Virus record (IMG/VR): IMGVR_UViG_3300035698_011799
Location: 1-29,052 of that record
DNA from: a virus
Strand: one strand, 5' to 3'
Length of the DNA: 29,052 nucleotides
Of the stretch, positions 6,604 through 14,600 are shown in pieces; position 1 is the first letter of the stretch; each line of letters begins with the position of its first letter. The notes beneath the pieces are model-generated. The model was given only the letters and a program-made list of their open reading frames with translations, was not told where the DNA came from and did no database searches. The translations under genes and the position numbers were made by a program.

Positions 6604-7950
6604 ATGGCGAATAATATTGATTTAAAAATTAACGAACACTTTATACCTTTTTTTAAAACAAGAAAAAGGTATGCAATTAGCTATGGAGGTGCTGGTAGTG
6701 GTAAATCTGTATCAATTGCACAAAAAATAATCACACGATGTTTAGGTGAGGCTAAAGGTGGAAATACACATAGAATTTTATGTGTTAGAAAGGTAAAATC
6801 ATCTATTAAAGAATCGGTTTTTAAATTATTAAGAGATCAAATTAGTGATTTAGAATTAAGCACTTATGTAAAGGTTAATCAAACCGATATGTCTATTAGA
6901 TTTAACAATGGTGCTGAAATTATTACCTCTGGACTTGATGATGTTGAAAAATTAAAATCTATTACCAATATTACCTCTATTTGGATAGAAGAAGCTACGG
7001 AGCTTGATGAAGGAGATTTAACTCAGTTAGATTTACGTTTACGTGGTATTTCTCCTTATTATAAGCAGATAATGATTTCCTTTAATCCAATATCAGAAAC
7101 ACATTGGCTTAAAAAAGTATTTTTCGATAGAAAATCTAATGATGTGTTCACTATTCACTCTACTTTTGAACATAATGGTTTTTTAGATACACCTTATAAA
7201 AAAATGCTAAGAGAGCGATATATATATGATGAAAATATGTATCGAATTTATGTAGAAGGTAAATTTGGAAGGATAGTTACAGGTCAGGAATTTTACTCAG
7301 CATTTAAATATTCAAGACATGTAATAAAATCAGATTTATTATTTAAGGGTTCTGCTTATCATCTTAGTTTTGACTTTAACGTAAATCCTTACATGCCAGC
7401 TACTTTATGGCAAATACAGCGTAATGAAAAAGGAATTTATAATGTTTTTTGTATAGATGAATTTGCGTTAAAAAATCCTAGAAACATGACTGAGTATGTT
7501 TGTGATGAATTTATCAAAAGATATGGTGTTGGATTAAAGCGTGGTGATTTATTTATTTATGGAGATGCTTCGGGAAGATCAAGACGAACCGCTAATAACT
7601 TTCACGATTATGATGTTATTGAATCTACCTTAAAAGATTACCTCAATAATACGTCAATAAGAGTGCCAAAATCTAACCCACCAGTACGGCAACGGCGTGT
7701 ATTTATAAATAAAATATTTAAAGGTGGTTATAATATAGATATAACCGTTAGCGATAAATGTAAATTACTTATTACTGATTTTGAATCTGTAATCGAGGAT
7801 GCTGATGGTAAAAAGAAAAAACAAATAGCTAGAGATAAAGAAACTAAGGTGGCATACGAAAAGTATGGTCATTTATCTGATTCTGCTGATTATTTTTTAT
7901 GCTCTGCTTTTGAAAGTTATTTTGATGATTTATTATTAAATGGATACTAA
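6604..7950 (+). CDS. terL: Terminase large subunit
   Basis: The 448-residue protein has both activities of a large terminase. The N-terminal ATPase has Walker A GGAGSGKS (28-35), Walker B SIWIEEATE (125-133) and the coupling segment SFNPIS (159-164). The C-terminal RNase H-like nuclease has acidic residues at FDFN (D257), YGDASG (D321) and LSDSADY (D426, D429). The overall plan matches the PBSX/Terminase_3 type. It threads DNA into the prohead through the portal encoded downstream and cuts it. It starts immediately after the small-subunit stop, and its end overlaps the next ORF by 11 bases. Confidence 0.95.
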   Translation: MANNIDLKINEHFIPFFKTRKRYAISYGGAGSGKSVSIAQKIITRCLGEAKGGNTHRILCVRKVKSSIKESVFKLLRDQISDLELSTYVKVNQTDMSIRFNNGAEIITSGLDDVEKLKSITNITSIWIEEATELDEGDLTQLDLRLRGISPYYKQIMISFNPISETHWLKKVFFDRKSNDVFTIHSTFEHNGFLDTPYKKMLRERYIYDENMYRIYVEGKFGRIVTGQEFYSAFKYSRHVIKSDLLFKGSAYHLSFDFNVNPYMPATLWQIQRNEKGIYNVFCIDEFALKNPRNMTEYVCDEFIKRYGVGLKRGDLFIYGDASGRSRRTANNFHDYDVIESTLKDYLNNTSIRVPKSNPPVRQRRVFINKIFKGGYNIDITVSDKCKLLITDFESVIEDADGKKKKQIARDKETKVAYEKYGHLSDSADYFLCSAFESYFDDLLLNGY

Positions 7951-8149
7951 AAGGAAAAATAAAATATTGTCCGATATAGCTAATATTAATGCTGCATTAT
8001 TATCTTTAGATTTTGACAAAGATGTTTTATTAACTGAATTAGATGAATTAAGAAATAGTGATCCACCAAGAGCTGTTATAAAAGGTTTTGAATATGGAAG
8101 AAAGAAGAAAAATGGTACGCCCAAAGGGCGCAAGCGGAAAAATGTTTAA
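7940..8149 (+). CDS. Small basic protein, unknown
   Basis: The 69-residue protein overlaps the end of the terminase gene by 11 bases. It has a helical, Leu/Asp-rich first half (INAALLSLDFDKDVLLTELD), perhaps a coiled coil, and a strongly basic tail (GRKKKNGTPKGRKRKN). The tail resembles those of nucleic-acid-binding proteins. It lies between terminase and the HU-like gene, so a link with DNA packaging is conceivable, but nothing more can be read from the sequence. Confidence 0.6.
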   Translation: MDTKRKNKILSDIANINAALLSLDFDKDVLLTELDELRNSDPPRAVIKGFEYGRKKKNGTPKGRKRKNV

Positions 8150-8483
8150 GAAGCGTAAATCTGAGATAGATAATGATATTTCAGAGGAATTAGGTCTTAG
8201 TAGAGCTGTAGTAGCATCAACAACTGCTGCATTTGTGAGACATATAGGTTTTAATCTACGTGAGGGGAATAATGTAGCTATTAAAGATTTAGGTTCATTT
8301 CGCTTACATTATATACTTGGTAGAAGATTTTATGATGGAGTTAAAAGAGAAACTTATCAGAGAGCAGCGCATTTTGTTGTTAAGTTTAAAGTATCAAGTA
8401 TATTACAAAAGGAAATTAGAAAAGTAAAAATAGATACTATGACTAAATGGAAGAAAAAAATGAGAATAACTAAAAATATATAA
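8142..8483 (+). CDS. HU/IHF-like DNA-binding protein
   Basis: The 113-residue protein follows the HU/IHF plan: a helical N-terminus (KSEIDNDISEELGLSRAVV, 7-24), a second helix to about 40, then the hallmark beta entry NVAIKDLGSFRLHY (44-57; compare V-x-l-x-x-f-G-x-F in HU). An arm-like stretch with RR and a C-terminal helix follow. HU proteins bend and compact DNA as dimers. The usual conserved Pro at the arm tip is not obvious, and a basic 20-residue tail is added. The frame extends upstream to 8088 (TTG) with ATGs at 8094 and 8112; ATG 8142 is chosen because it leaves only an 8-base overlap and matches the family's start. Confidence 0.75.
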   Translation: MFKKRKSEIDNDISEELGLSRAVVASTTAAFVRHIGFNLREGNNVAIKDLGSFRLHYILGRRFYDGVKRETYQRAAHFVVKFKVSSILQKEIRKVKIDTMTKWKKKMRITKNI

Positions 8484-8485
8484 CC

Positions 8486-10333
8486 ATGAATGAACTACAA
8501 ACATTAATAAATGTAATAAAAAAAAGTATTAGACATTCTATTTACATTAGAACTGTTGATAAAGCAGAACTTTACCTAGCTTTAATTACAGGGGAAAACA
8601 TGAAACCTTATATGAAAAGGTTTAATAAAAGAGAAAGTACTACAATGTTTAATCAACGTTGCGATATCACACAACAAATAACATCAACTGTAGCACGAAA
8701 TTTAATTAAACCCGAATATAAAGTACCAAGAAGCAATGCCGCTCAAAGGATTTTAGCTTATACTGAAGATAATGAAAATCAGAAAAAAAATAAGTTTGAG
8801 AAGATTCTTAAAAAGTTTTGGGGAGATGAAAGTTTTGATAAATGGATGCAGACCAGATGGATTGAGTTAAACAATACTGATCCTAATACTTTCATTGCTA
8901 TAGAGTGGGGTGGGTTCGATAATAAAATTGAACACGCTTCTCCATATCCCTTTGAAATATCTTCAGAGGCAGCTATAATGTATGAATATAGTGAAAAAAG
9001 TATTTTACAGTATTTAATTTCTAAAAACATTATTACTTATTATGACGATAAAGGAGATAAAAAAGAGAGAACACGTTATACTCTTTATGGATTAAATAGT
9101 AGTATTGTTTTAGAAACACTAGAGGATGATGAACTTAAAAACTTTCCTAATATTGCAAAAGATGAAATAGTTTATGCTAATCCTAATGATACAACTGATT
9201 CAACTCAAATTATTAGAATTAATAACAAAACATATAGTCATAAAGAAAGCATACATAATTTAGGTTATGTACCAGCTTTTATGGTTGGGTATAATAGAGA
9301 TTTATATACAGATGGAATAACTAAGCTATCTACTATAGATGATGCCGTGCCAATATTAATGAAGTTAGTTAAGGCTAATTCTGAATTAGATTTAACTATG
9401 GCATTACACGCATTTCCTCAAAAGATTCAACTTGTACGAAGATGCCCTGCTCAAGACTGTAATAACGGTCAAAGGGCTGATGGTAGTAAATGTCCTGTAT
9501 GTGGCGGAACAGGAAAAGAGGTTCATAAAACCGCTCAAGATGTTATGTGGATTGAAATTCCTAAAAATAAAGAGGATGTTATTAATTTTGATAATGTTAT
9601 AAAATATATATCCCCTCCTGTTGATTTAGTTAAATTTCAAGATCAATATACTAAAGATTTAACAGCTTATTGTAAGGAAGCACTTTATAATACAGAAATA
9701 TTTAGTAAAAAACAAGTTGCAGAAACAGCTACGGGAAGAAGTATTGATTTAGATAATGTTTATGATGCTTTATACCCATTAGCTATTGCTTTTTCTAAGG
9801 ATTGGAAATTTGGTGTGCAAACTATTGCTGATATAACCGATTTAGAGGAAAATCTTGTTTCTGAATATATTTTTAATAAGGATTTTAAATTAAAAACAAA
9901 AACCGATCTTTACAATGATTTAAAGATTGTTGCTGACAGCAAAGGAGATAATTTTATAAAAGCCGATATTCAACATGATATAGCACGTATTATGTACACA
10001 GATGATGAACAAGGTTATATGAAATATCAAACTGAAAGAAACTTTTTTCCTTTCTCTGGTAAAACTGAGAAAGAAATAGCTATGTTGGTTTCTGGTGATT
10101 TACTACCCTTAGAAGTTAAGGTTTTGTGGGCTAATTTTGGATGGATATTTGATTTTTTAGCACTTCAAATTTCTAAAGACAATAAAGGTATAAACTTTTA
10201 TGAATTAGATAAATCACGTCAGAAAAAATTTATTGATAAAAAAATAGCTGATTTAATTAAGGATATTGAAAAAGAGATAAAGGATAGAGAACCTATGTTT
10301 ATAGAGCCTACAAATATTACAGAAGAAATATAG
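8486..10333 (+). CDS. Portal protein with zinc-knuckle insertion
   Basis: The 615-residue protein lies after terminase and before a MuF-type head protein, where the portal is expected, and its size and mixed alpha/beta composition fit. The first 130 residues are helical, the middle (about 135-270) is beta-rich with GYVPAFMVGYNRDLY, and the later part is helical with VAETATGRSIDLDNVYDAL, resembling portal stem segments. Portals form the dodecameric ring for DNA entry and tail joining. The unusual part is a DnaJ-like four-Cys knuckle: C320, C325, C336, C339 followed by GGTG. I did not recognise a portal Pfam motif with certainty. Confidence 0.75.
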   Translation: MNELQTLINVIKKSIRHSIYIRTVDKAELYLALITGENMKPYMKRFNKRESTTMFNQRCDITQQITSTVARNLIKPEYKVPRSNAAQRILAYTEDNENQKKNKFEKILKKFWGDESFDKWMQTRWIELNNTDPNTFIAIEWGGFDNKIEHASPYPFEISSEAAIMYEYSEKSILQYLISKNIITYYDDKGDKKERTRYTLYGLNSSIVLETLEDDELKNFPNIAKDEIVYANPNDTTDSTQIIRINNKTYSHKESIHNLGYVPAFMVGYNRDLYTDGITKLSTIDDAVPILMKLVKANSELDLTMALHAFPQKIQLVRRCPAQDCNNGQRADGSKCPVCGGTGKEVHKTAQDVMWIEIPKNKEDVINFDNVIKYISPPVDLVKFQDQYTKDLTAYCKEALYNTEIFSKKQVAETATGRSIDLDNVYDALYPLAIAFSKDWKFGVQTIADITDLEENLVSEYIFNKDFKLKTKTDLYNDLKIVADSKGDNFIKADIQHDIARIMYTDDEQGYMKYQTERNFFPFSGKTEKEIAMLVSGDLLPLEVKVLWANFGWIFDFLALQISKDNKGINFYELDKSRQKKFIDKKIADLIKDIEKEIKDREPMFIEPTNITEEI

Positions 10334-10341
10334 TAATTTAC

Positions 10342-10372
10342 TTGACTTTTAAATTTTAATATAGTATATTTG
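10342..10372 (+). promoter_or_regulatory. Type A promoter before the MuF-like head gene
   Basis: TTGAC starts at 10342 and TATATTTG is at 10365-10372, with a 20-base gap. The annotated GTG start is only 5 bases after the box, so the mRNA would be leaderless or the protein starts later. Confidence 0.75.
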
Positions 10373-10377
10373 TATCA

Positions 10378-11238
10378 GTGAATAATATATCAAAACAGAA
10401 AATAGAATTTATCGGGAAATCTGAAGAAAACCTAAAAGCAGAGGTTAAAAAGATGCAAGATGCGTTACTGGCATTAATATTGTCATCGTATTTAACTAAG
10501 TTTAGTACCACTCAAGGTAATCTAAGGTTTTCAGGTAGTAATCTATCAAGGGTTTCCATAAATTCTATCTTTAAAAAGTTTAACAAAAAGTACCAGATTC
10601 CATTATTACAGGGGCTTGTAACCGATTTATTTAAAATAAACAAGTTTCATTCAGAGTATTTCACGGAGATTGCATCTTCAGCGGAAATACTTAAAATTAC
10701 AAATCAATTAAAGTTTTTATACACGAAACTTGGAATTTCTAAAGGTGCTATTGTTAAAGGTGGTTGGTTAGGCAATGTAGTTGAAAGTGCAGCGATTAAA
10801 GATGAACTACAACGCTATGTAATTAATTCCCTTTCACAGGGAAAGTCCTTAACTGAGTTTGCTAAAGGATTTGAGGAGATAGTGGTAGGAAGTGGAGAGA
10901 AGTCGGGGATATTGCAGAAGTATTATAATCAATATGTGTACGATACTTATATGCAATTCGAGCGTACTGGAAACAATTTCTATGCAGACAAATTAGGATT
11001 AAATTATTTCTTTTACACAGGAGGGTTGATTGAAACATCCAGAGAGTTTTGTATCAAACGTGATGGCAAGTTATTTAGCCGAGACGATGCTAAAACATGG
11101 AAAAACGACATTAGCCTTCCGCAACCATCTACAAAGGAAAGTTATAATCCCTTAATTGAATTAGGCAGATGGAATTGCCGCCATCACCTTGAGTATGTGA
11201 CAGACATAGTTGCTAAAAAATATAAAAGTGGAAAATAA
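10378..11238 (+). CDS. Phage head morphogenesis protein, SPP1 gp7/MuF-like
   Basis: The 286-residue protein has the MuF C-terminal signature: GGLIETSREFCIKRDGKLFS (215-234) followed by a Trp and, after a Pro-rich link, LGRWNCRHH (262-270). In the family this reads T-x-R-x-F-C ... G-x-x-C-R-H and marks minor head proteins that join portal and capsid. The first 200 residues are helical. The GTG at 10378 is the upstream-most start, but the promoter -7 box ends at 10372. Methionine 26 (10453) is the next conventional start. The start is therefore uncertain; the domain assignment is not affected. Confidence 0.85.
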   Translation: MNNISKQKIEFIGKSEENLKAEVKKMQDALLALILSSYLTKFSTTQGNLRFSGSNLSRVSINSIFKKFNKKYQIPLLQGLVTDLFKINKFHSEYFTEIASSAEILKITNQLKFLYTKLGISKGAIVKGGWLGNVVESAAIKDELQRYVINSLSQGKSLTEFAKGFEEIVVGSGEKSGILQKYYNQYVYDTYMQFERTGNNFYADKLGLNYFFYTGGLIETSREFCIKRDGKLFSRDDAKTWKNDISLPQPSTKESYNPLIELGRWNCRHHLEYVTDIVAKKYKSGK

Positions 11239-11492
11239 TGTCGAAGAAAGAAGCAATAAAATCAGCCATATTACTTGGAAAAGAAATTGGTGATATTTTT
11301 GGTGACATACATATTGTAAAGTTTAAATACGGATGGGATTGTGTTACCGATGAATATTTTAAAAAATATAAAAAGAGAAAAATTTATCATACAATTAAAA
11401 CAGAGCCGCCTAAAGATGTAGAGCTTACAAAAGAGGATACTGATAAATTAGCTGTTATTTTAAAGGCGTGGGAAAAAAAGCGTAAGAAATGA
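11238..11492 (+). CDS. Small basic hypothetical protein
   Basis: The 84-residue protein overlaps the preceding stop by one base (TAATG) and the next gene by 4. It has a Lys-rich sequence with FKYGWDCVTDEYFKKYKKRK near the middle and a charged C-terminus. There is no known motif. Tight coupling to the MuF-like gene suggests it is part of the head operon. Confidence 0.65.
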   Translation: MSKKEAIKSAILLGKEIGDIFGDIHIVKFKYGWDCVTDEYFKKYKKRKIYHTIKTEPPKDVELTKEDTDKLAVILKAWEKKRKK

Positions 11493-12115
11493 AAGCATCT
11501 TTTAGCATAATTATGCCTTCATATTTAGGTGATTACCCCACTGCTGCAACCAACAGAGAGGAAAAACTCGAAAGAGCCATTAAATCTGTTATTAGTCAAT
11601 CTTATAAAAAATGGGAATTGATTATTGTATCCGATGGTTGTAATAAAACCATAGAGGTTGCTAAAAAGTTTACAGGTGATAAAAGAGTGAGGCTTTTTAA
11701 GATTAAAAAGCAAAAGATGTGGGGTGGGCGTGTTAGAAACACTGGTATATCTAAAGCTGTAAATGATTGGATTATTTACCTCGATTCTGATGATAGTTAT
11801 AATAAGGATTATCTAAAAAACTTAAACGATGAGATAGACAACACTTTTGATTGGTTTTGGTTGGATGAATATTCTTGGGATAAAGGTAAAAAAGTATTTA
11901 ATGTGCGTACCGCTAATGTAAAAAGAAAAGGGCAGTGTGGCACTTCAAATATTCTTCATAAAAAGAGTTTAGGTTTATATTGGTATGTTGAAACAAAATA
12001 TGCCTTAGATGATTTTATGTTTATTAATTTATTGAAATTAACAAGTAAAAAATATAAAAAATTAAAAACCGTTGGGTATGAGGTTTGCCATGTGCCTAAT
12101 TTATTAGATCATTAG
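11489..12115 (+). CDS. Family 2-type glycosyltransferase
   Basis: The 208-residue protein has a GT-A fold: FSIIMPSYLG (5-14), LERAIKSVISQSYKKWELII (27-46), VSDG (47-50), RNTGISKA (83-90) and the metal-binding IYLDSDD (96-102, DSD as the DxD motif). ALDDFMF (172-178) may supply the catalytic base. Only the catalytic domain is present, with no membrane segment, so it should act in the cytoplasm. It overlaps the upstream gene by 4 bases and begins a cluster of three glycosyltransferases inside the head gene block. Donor and acceptor cannot be told. Confidence 0.88.
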   Translation: MKASFSIIMPSYLGDYPTAATNREEKLERAIKSVISQSYKKWELIIVSDGCNKTIEVAKKFTGDKRVRLFKIKKQKMWGGRVRNTGISKAVNDWIIYLDSDDSYNKDYLKNLNDEIDNTFDWFWLDEYSWDKGKKVFNVRTANVKRKGQCGTSNILHKKSLGLYWYVETKYALDDFMFINLLKLTSKKYKKLKTVGYEVCHVPNLLDH

Positions 12116-12183
12116 TAATTAACTACAAGTTTTGAATGTAATCGTAAACTAAAAACAAAAAACGAAAAAAAATAAGATATAAT

Positions 12184-12306
12184 ATGAAAGCAACCTATAT
12201 ATGTGTAAAATGTGGGAATATATTTACTCACTCAGGGTGTAAATGTGGCGCAAGGTGCAAAAAATGTGGTTCAAAAAAAATAAAATTACATGATACAAAG
12301 GCGTAG
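12184..12306 (+). CDS. 40-residue zinc-ribbon mini-protein
   Basis: The frame from ATG 12184 encodes 40 residues with six cysteines: C7/C10 (CVKC), C19/C21 (CKC) and C25/C28 (CKKC), a dense zinc-binding pattern. It overlaps the start of the next glycosyltransferase by 17 bases. The leader is A-rich, like those of established genes here. It was too short for a standard length cut-off. It might bind nucleic acid or a partner; the function is unknown. Confidence 0.6.
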   Translation: MKATYICVKCGNIFTHSGCKCGARCKKCGSKKIKLHDTKA

Positions 12307-12868
12307 AGTTGTTTTATCTATTCTTCTCTGCGGAACTACACGCAGATTAATAGAGGGAAGAAGTTTTAAAATAATCAAAAAATTAGAATCACAAATAGGT
12401 AAAAGACCTGTTGAATTGATTTATATAATAGATAATAAAAAAAGACTTGTAGGAACTAAGAGAAATAATCTTTTAGATATGGCACAGGGTAAATATGTGG
12501 CATTTGTTGATGATGATGATGATATATCAGACGATTATGTAAAAAGCCTATTAGGTGCAGTTCAGGTAAATGCTGATGTAATTGTATTTGATGTAAATGT
12601 TTCTATTGAGGGCGGTAAATATAAAAAAGTTGTTTATGATGCTGGCTTCAAAAAGGATTTAAATTTAGCTAATAGTTTTCAGAGACTTCCTAATCATATT
12701 ATGTGTGTCAAAAGAGATATTGCTAAAAAGGTAAGATTTCCAGATGTACAAATGGGTGAGGATACTGCATATGCTGTAAAGTTAAAGAGTTTTATTAAAC
12801 GTCAAGCAAGAATTAGTAAGGTTTTATATTATTATAATTTTTCACACTCAATAAGCGAAACTCAATGA
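12290..12868 (+). CDS. Family 2-type glycosyltransferase (small)
   Basis: The 192-residue protein has the GT-A features VVLSILLCGTTRR (7-19), ELIYIIDN (42-49), GTKRNNLLDMAQGKYVAFVD (55-74) and a run of five Asp at 74-78 that includes the DxD metal site. MGEDTAYAVK (155-164) resembles the ED motif that carries the catalytic base in GT2 enzymes. The N-terminus RRR is basic. It ends with a 4-base ATGA overlap with the next glycosyltransferase, indicating coupled translation. Confidence 0.85.
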   Translation: MIQRRRVVLSILLCGTTRRLIEGRSFKIIKKLESQIGKRPVELIYIIDNKKRLVGTKRNNLLDMAQGKYVAFVDDDDDISDDYVKSLLGAVQVNADVIVFDVNVSIEGGKYKKVVYDAGFKKDLNLANSFQRLPNHIMCVKRDIAKKVRFPDVQMGEDTAYAVKLKSFIKRQARISKVLYYYNFSHSISETQ

Positions 12869-13572
12869 CGTTTGATATAATATTAGTAAGTAATGCTAAA
12901 GGAAGAGGAAAACTTTTTACAGAAAATGCTATAAAATCTATTTTATTAAGTAAAAATCAAATAAACTTTAATATTATTGTAGTTGAGCAAATCAAGGGAA
13001 TAACTTACAAAAATGCTACAACCATTAATTATGATTTTAAATTTAATTATAATAAATGTTTAAATTTAGGTATTTCTAAAACCAAAAATAAATATATAGT
13101 TTTATGTAATAATGATTTACAGTTTCACCCATTATGGGCTGAAAATTTATATAGAGGATTTAAGGCAGGGTTTATATCTTTATCACCTTATTGTAAAAGA
13201 ACATTAGGTAAAAAAGATATTGGAAATCATATATTACAGGGTTATCAGATAGCAAGACATGTAGCTGGATGGTGCATCGCAATAGATAGAGGTATATTTA
13301 AAAAAATAGGAAAAATTAATGACGATGTAGAGTTTTGGTATTCTGATAATATTTATGCAGATCAGCTTATAAAAGCTAAAATAAAACATGGTTTAATTTG
13401 TAACTCGTTTGTTACACATACCAACGGTGGTAGCAATACTTTAAATGTTCAACCGAAAGAAAAAAACTTAGATTTAACAGGAAATCAATTAAAAAAATAC
13501 AATAAAGCAAAAAGAAAAGTAAATTATGCCAAGAAAAAAACCATTTATTCTGACGATGGAGGAGATTTATAG
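12865..13572 (+). CDS. Family 2-like glycosyltransferase
   Basis: The 235-residue protein has a GT-A layout: FDIILVSN start, NINFN-like strand with IIVVEQ (37-42), FNYNKCLNLGISKTKNKYIV (60-79) and the metal site CNNDLQFHP (81-89, NND replacing DxD). GWCIAIDRGIFKKIG (135-149), FWYSDNIYADQL and FVTHTNGGS resemble the acceptor half of rhamnosyltransferase-like GT2 proteins. The Lys-rich tail overlaps the next gene by 47 bases. It is the third member of the cluster and likely acts on the same glycan. Confidence 0.8.
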   Translation: MTFDIILVSNAKGRGKLFTENAIKSILLSKNQINFNIIVVEQIKGITYKNATTINYDFKFNYNKCLNLGISKTKNKYIVLCNNDLQFHPLWAENLYRGFKAGFISLSPYCKRTLGKKDIGNHILQGYQIARHVAGWCIAIDRGIFKKIGKINDDVEFWYSDNIYADQLIKAKIKHGLICNSFVTHTNGGSNTLNVQPKEKNLDLTGNQLKKYNKAKRKVNYAKKKTIYSDDGGDL

Positions 13573-13804
13573 GAATGATAAGATAGATGATTGGATTTTT
13601 TCATATATTCAAGGTGCGCAAAAAGTTTTGCCATCATTAAGTTTAAAGCAAGCAGCATTGCTGTTTATTGAAGATTTTGGAATGTTTGAAGATAGTATGC
13701 CACTATCCAATGTATTAATGAGTTACTATAGAACTTTGAAAAAATACAGAGATGAAAGAAAGAGAATTTTAATAAAAAATAAAAATAATTGTAAAAAAAC
13801 TTGA
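13526..13804 (+). CDS. Small hypothetical protein
   Basis: The 92-residue protein begins MPRKKP and is helical, with IDDWIFSYIQGAQ and LKQAALLFIEDFGMFEDSM, then a Lys/Arg/Asn-rich end. ATG 13526 lies inside the preceding gene; ATG 13556 would cut the overlap to 17 bases. Its TGA stop is inside the TTGAC element of the next promoter (13801-13805). Compact helical proteins like this can be DNA-binding, but no helix-turn-helix is clear. Unknown. Confidence 0.65.
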   Translation: MPRKKPFILTMEEIYRNDKIDDWIFSYIQGAQKVLPSLSLKQAALLFIEDFGMFEDSMPLSNVLMSYYRTLKKYRDERKRILIKNKNNCKKT

Positions 13805-13831
13805 CAAAGCTATTTTTATTTTGTACCTTTG
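13801..13831 (+). promoter_or_regulatory. Type A promoter of the scaffold-capsid region
   Basis: TTGAC begins at 13801 and TACCTTTG is at 13824-13831, with 20 bases between TTG and TA. The ATG at 13858 follows 26 bases later. It overlaps the end of the preceding gene. Confidence 0.8.
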
Positions 13832-13857
13832 TTTTTTAATAAAAAGAAAAAGAAATT

Positions 13858-14265
13858 ATGGCAGAAAGTGAAATTATTTATTGGATAGATACTAAAGATG
13901 GTAGAACAGGTCATATGAGTAGATATTCATGGGATATACTCGGCGAAGGTGGAAGGGAAAATTTAGCAGAAACATCAAATGCTGATAGTGAGAAAAATTT
14001 AATTGAAACCAGTATTGGGGAAGAAAAAATTCCTATTAGTATTGAAGAAATTAAGATTCCCCTTAATGATGATGTAATTATCGAGCAAATAAGTCAGGTT
14101 AAACCTGCTATTGTTACTATAAAAGAGTATCCTTTTAATTTATCATATGCTAAGATAAAAAATATGCTATCTAATAATGAGTTATCTCAAGAGAATATTG
14201 ATAAACTTAGTACTGATAGCAGAAAATCTGTAGTTAAATTAGTTAAACCAAAACTAACAAAATGA
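13858..14265 (+). CDS. Hypothetical protein of the head operon
   Basis: The 135-residue protein starts with a small domain containing TKDGRTGHMSRYSWDILGE (12-30), then an acidic Ile/Glu-rich middle and a helical end (SYAKIKNMLSNNELSQENID). The W-containing N-terminus resembles that of the next gene product (see findings). It overlaps the next gene by 4 bases. Position before the scaffold and capsid suggests a head role; nothing more is visible. Confidence 0.65.
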   Translation: MAESEIIYWIDTKDGRTGHMSRYSWDILGEGGRENLAETSNADSEKNLIETSIGEEKIPISIEEIKIPLNDDVIIEQISQVKPAIVTIKEYPFNLSYAKIKNMLSNNELSQENIDKLSTDSRKSVVKLVKPKLTK

Positions 14266-14600
14266 TAATAGAATCAACAAAAAACGGAAATATACAAGAC
14301 ATTAGTCAAGAGGGATGGGCTAAATTAAAAAAACTTGGTTTTAGTTCTAATTTTAAAGTAATTAATGGTTCTGATGATAATTTAAGGTCAAATAAAATTG
14401 CGTTTCCATCTAAAGTTGAAGAAATTTTTATTAAAGATATAATAAAACCAATTAAAAAAACTATAATTAAGGAGAAAAAAATTCCACTTAAAGAAGTAAA
14501 ACCAAGAAGAAAAGGAACACAAAAAAATAAAGAAGAGAATGGCAACCGAGAAGGAAGTACTGTTGTCGCTGACAACAAAAATGTTAAACAAGACAGATGA
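14262..14600 (+). CDS. Hypothetical basic-tailed protein of the head operon
   Basis: The 112-residue protein has an N-terminal TKNGNIQDISQEGWAKLKKL (6-25), a middle rich in I and K (IIKPIKKTIIKEKKIP) and a disordered, charged C-terminus. The similarity of its start to the previous protein suggests a duplicated small domain. It overlaps the previous gene by 4 bases and the scaffold start by 62 (or 20 if the scaffold starts at 14581). Possibly a structural accessory protein; unproven. Confidence 0.6.
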   Translation: MIIESTKNGNIQDISQEGWAKLKKLGFSSNFKVINGSDDNLRSNKIAFPSKVEEIFIKDIIKPIKKTIIKEKKIPLKEVKPRRKGTQKNKEENGNREGSTVVADNKNVKQDR

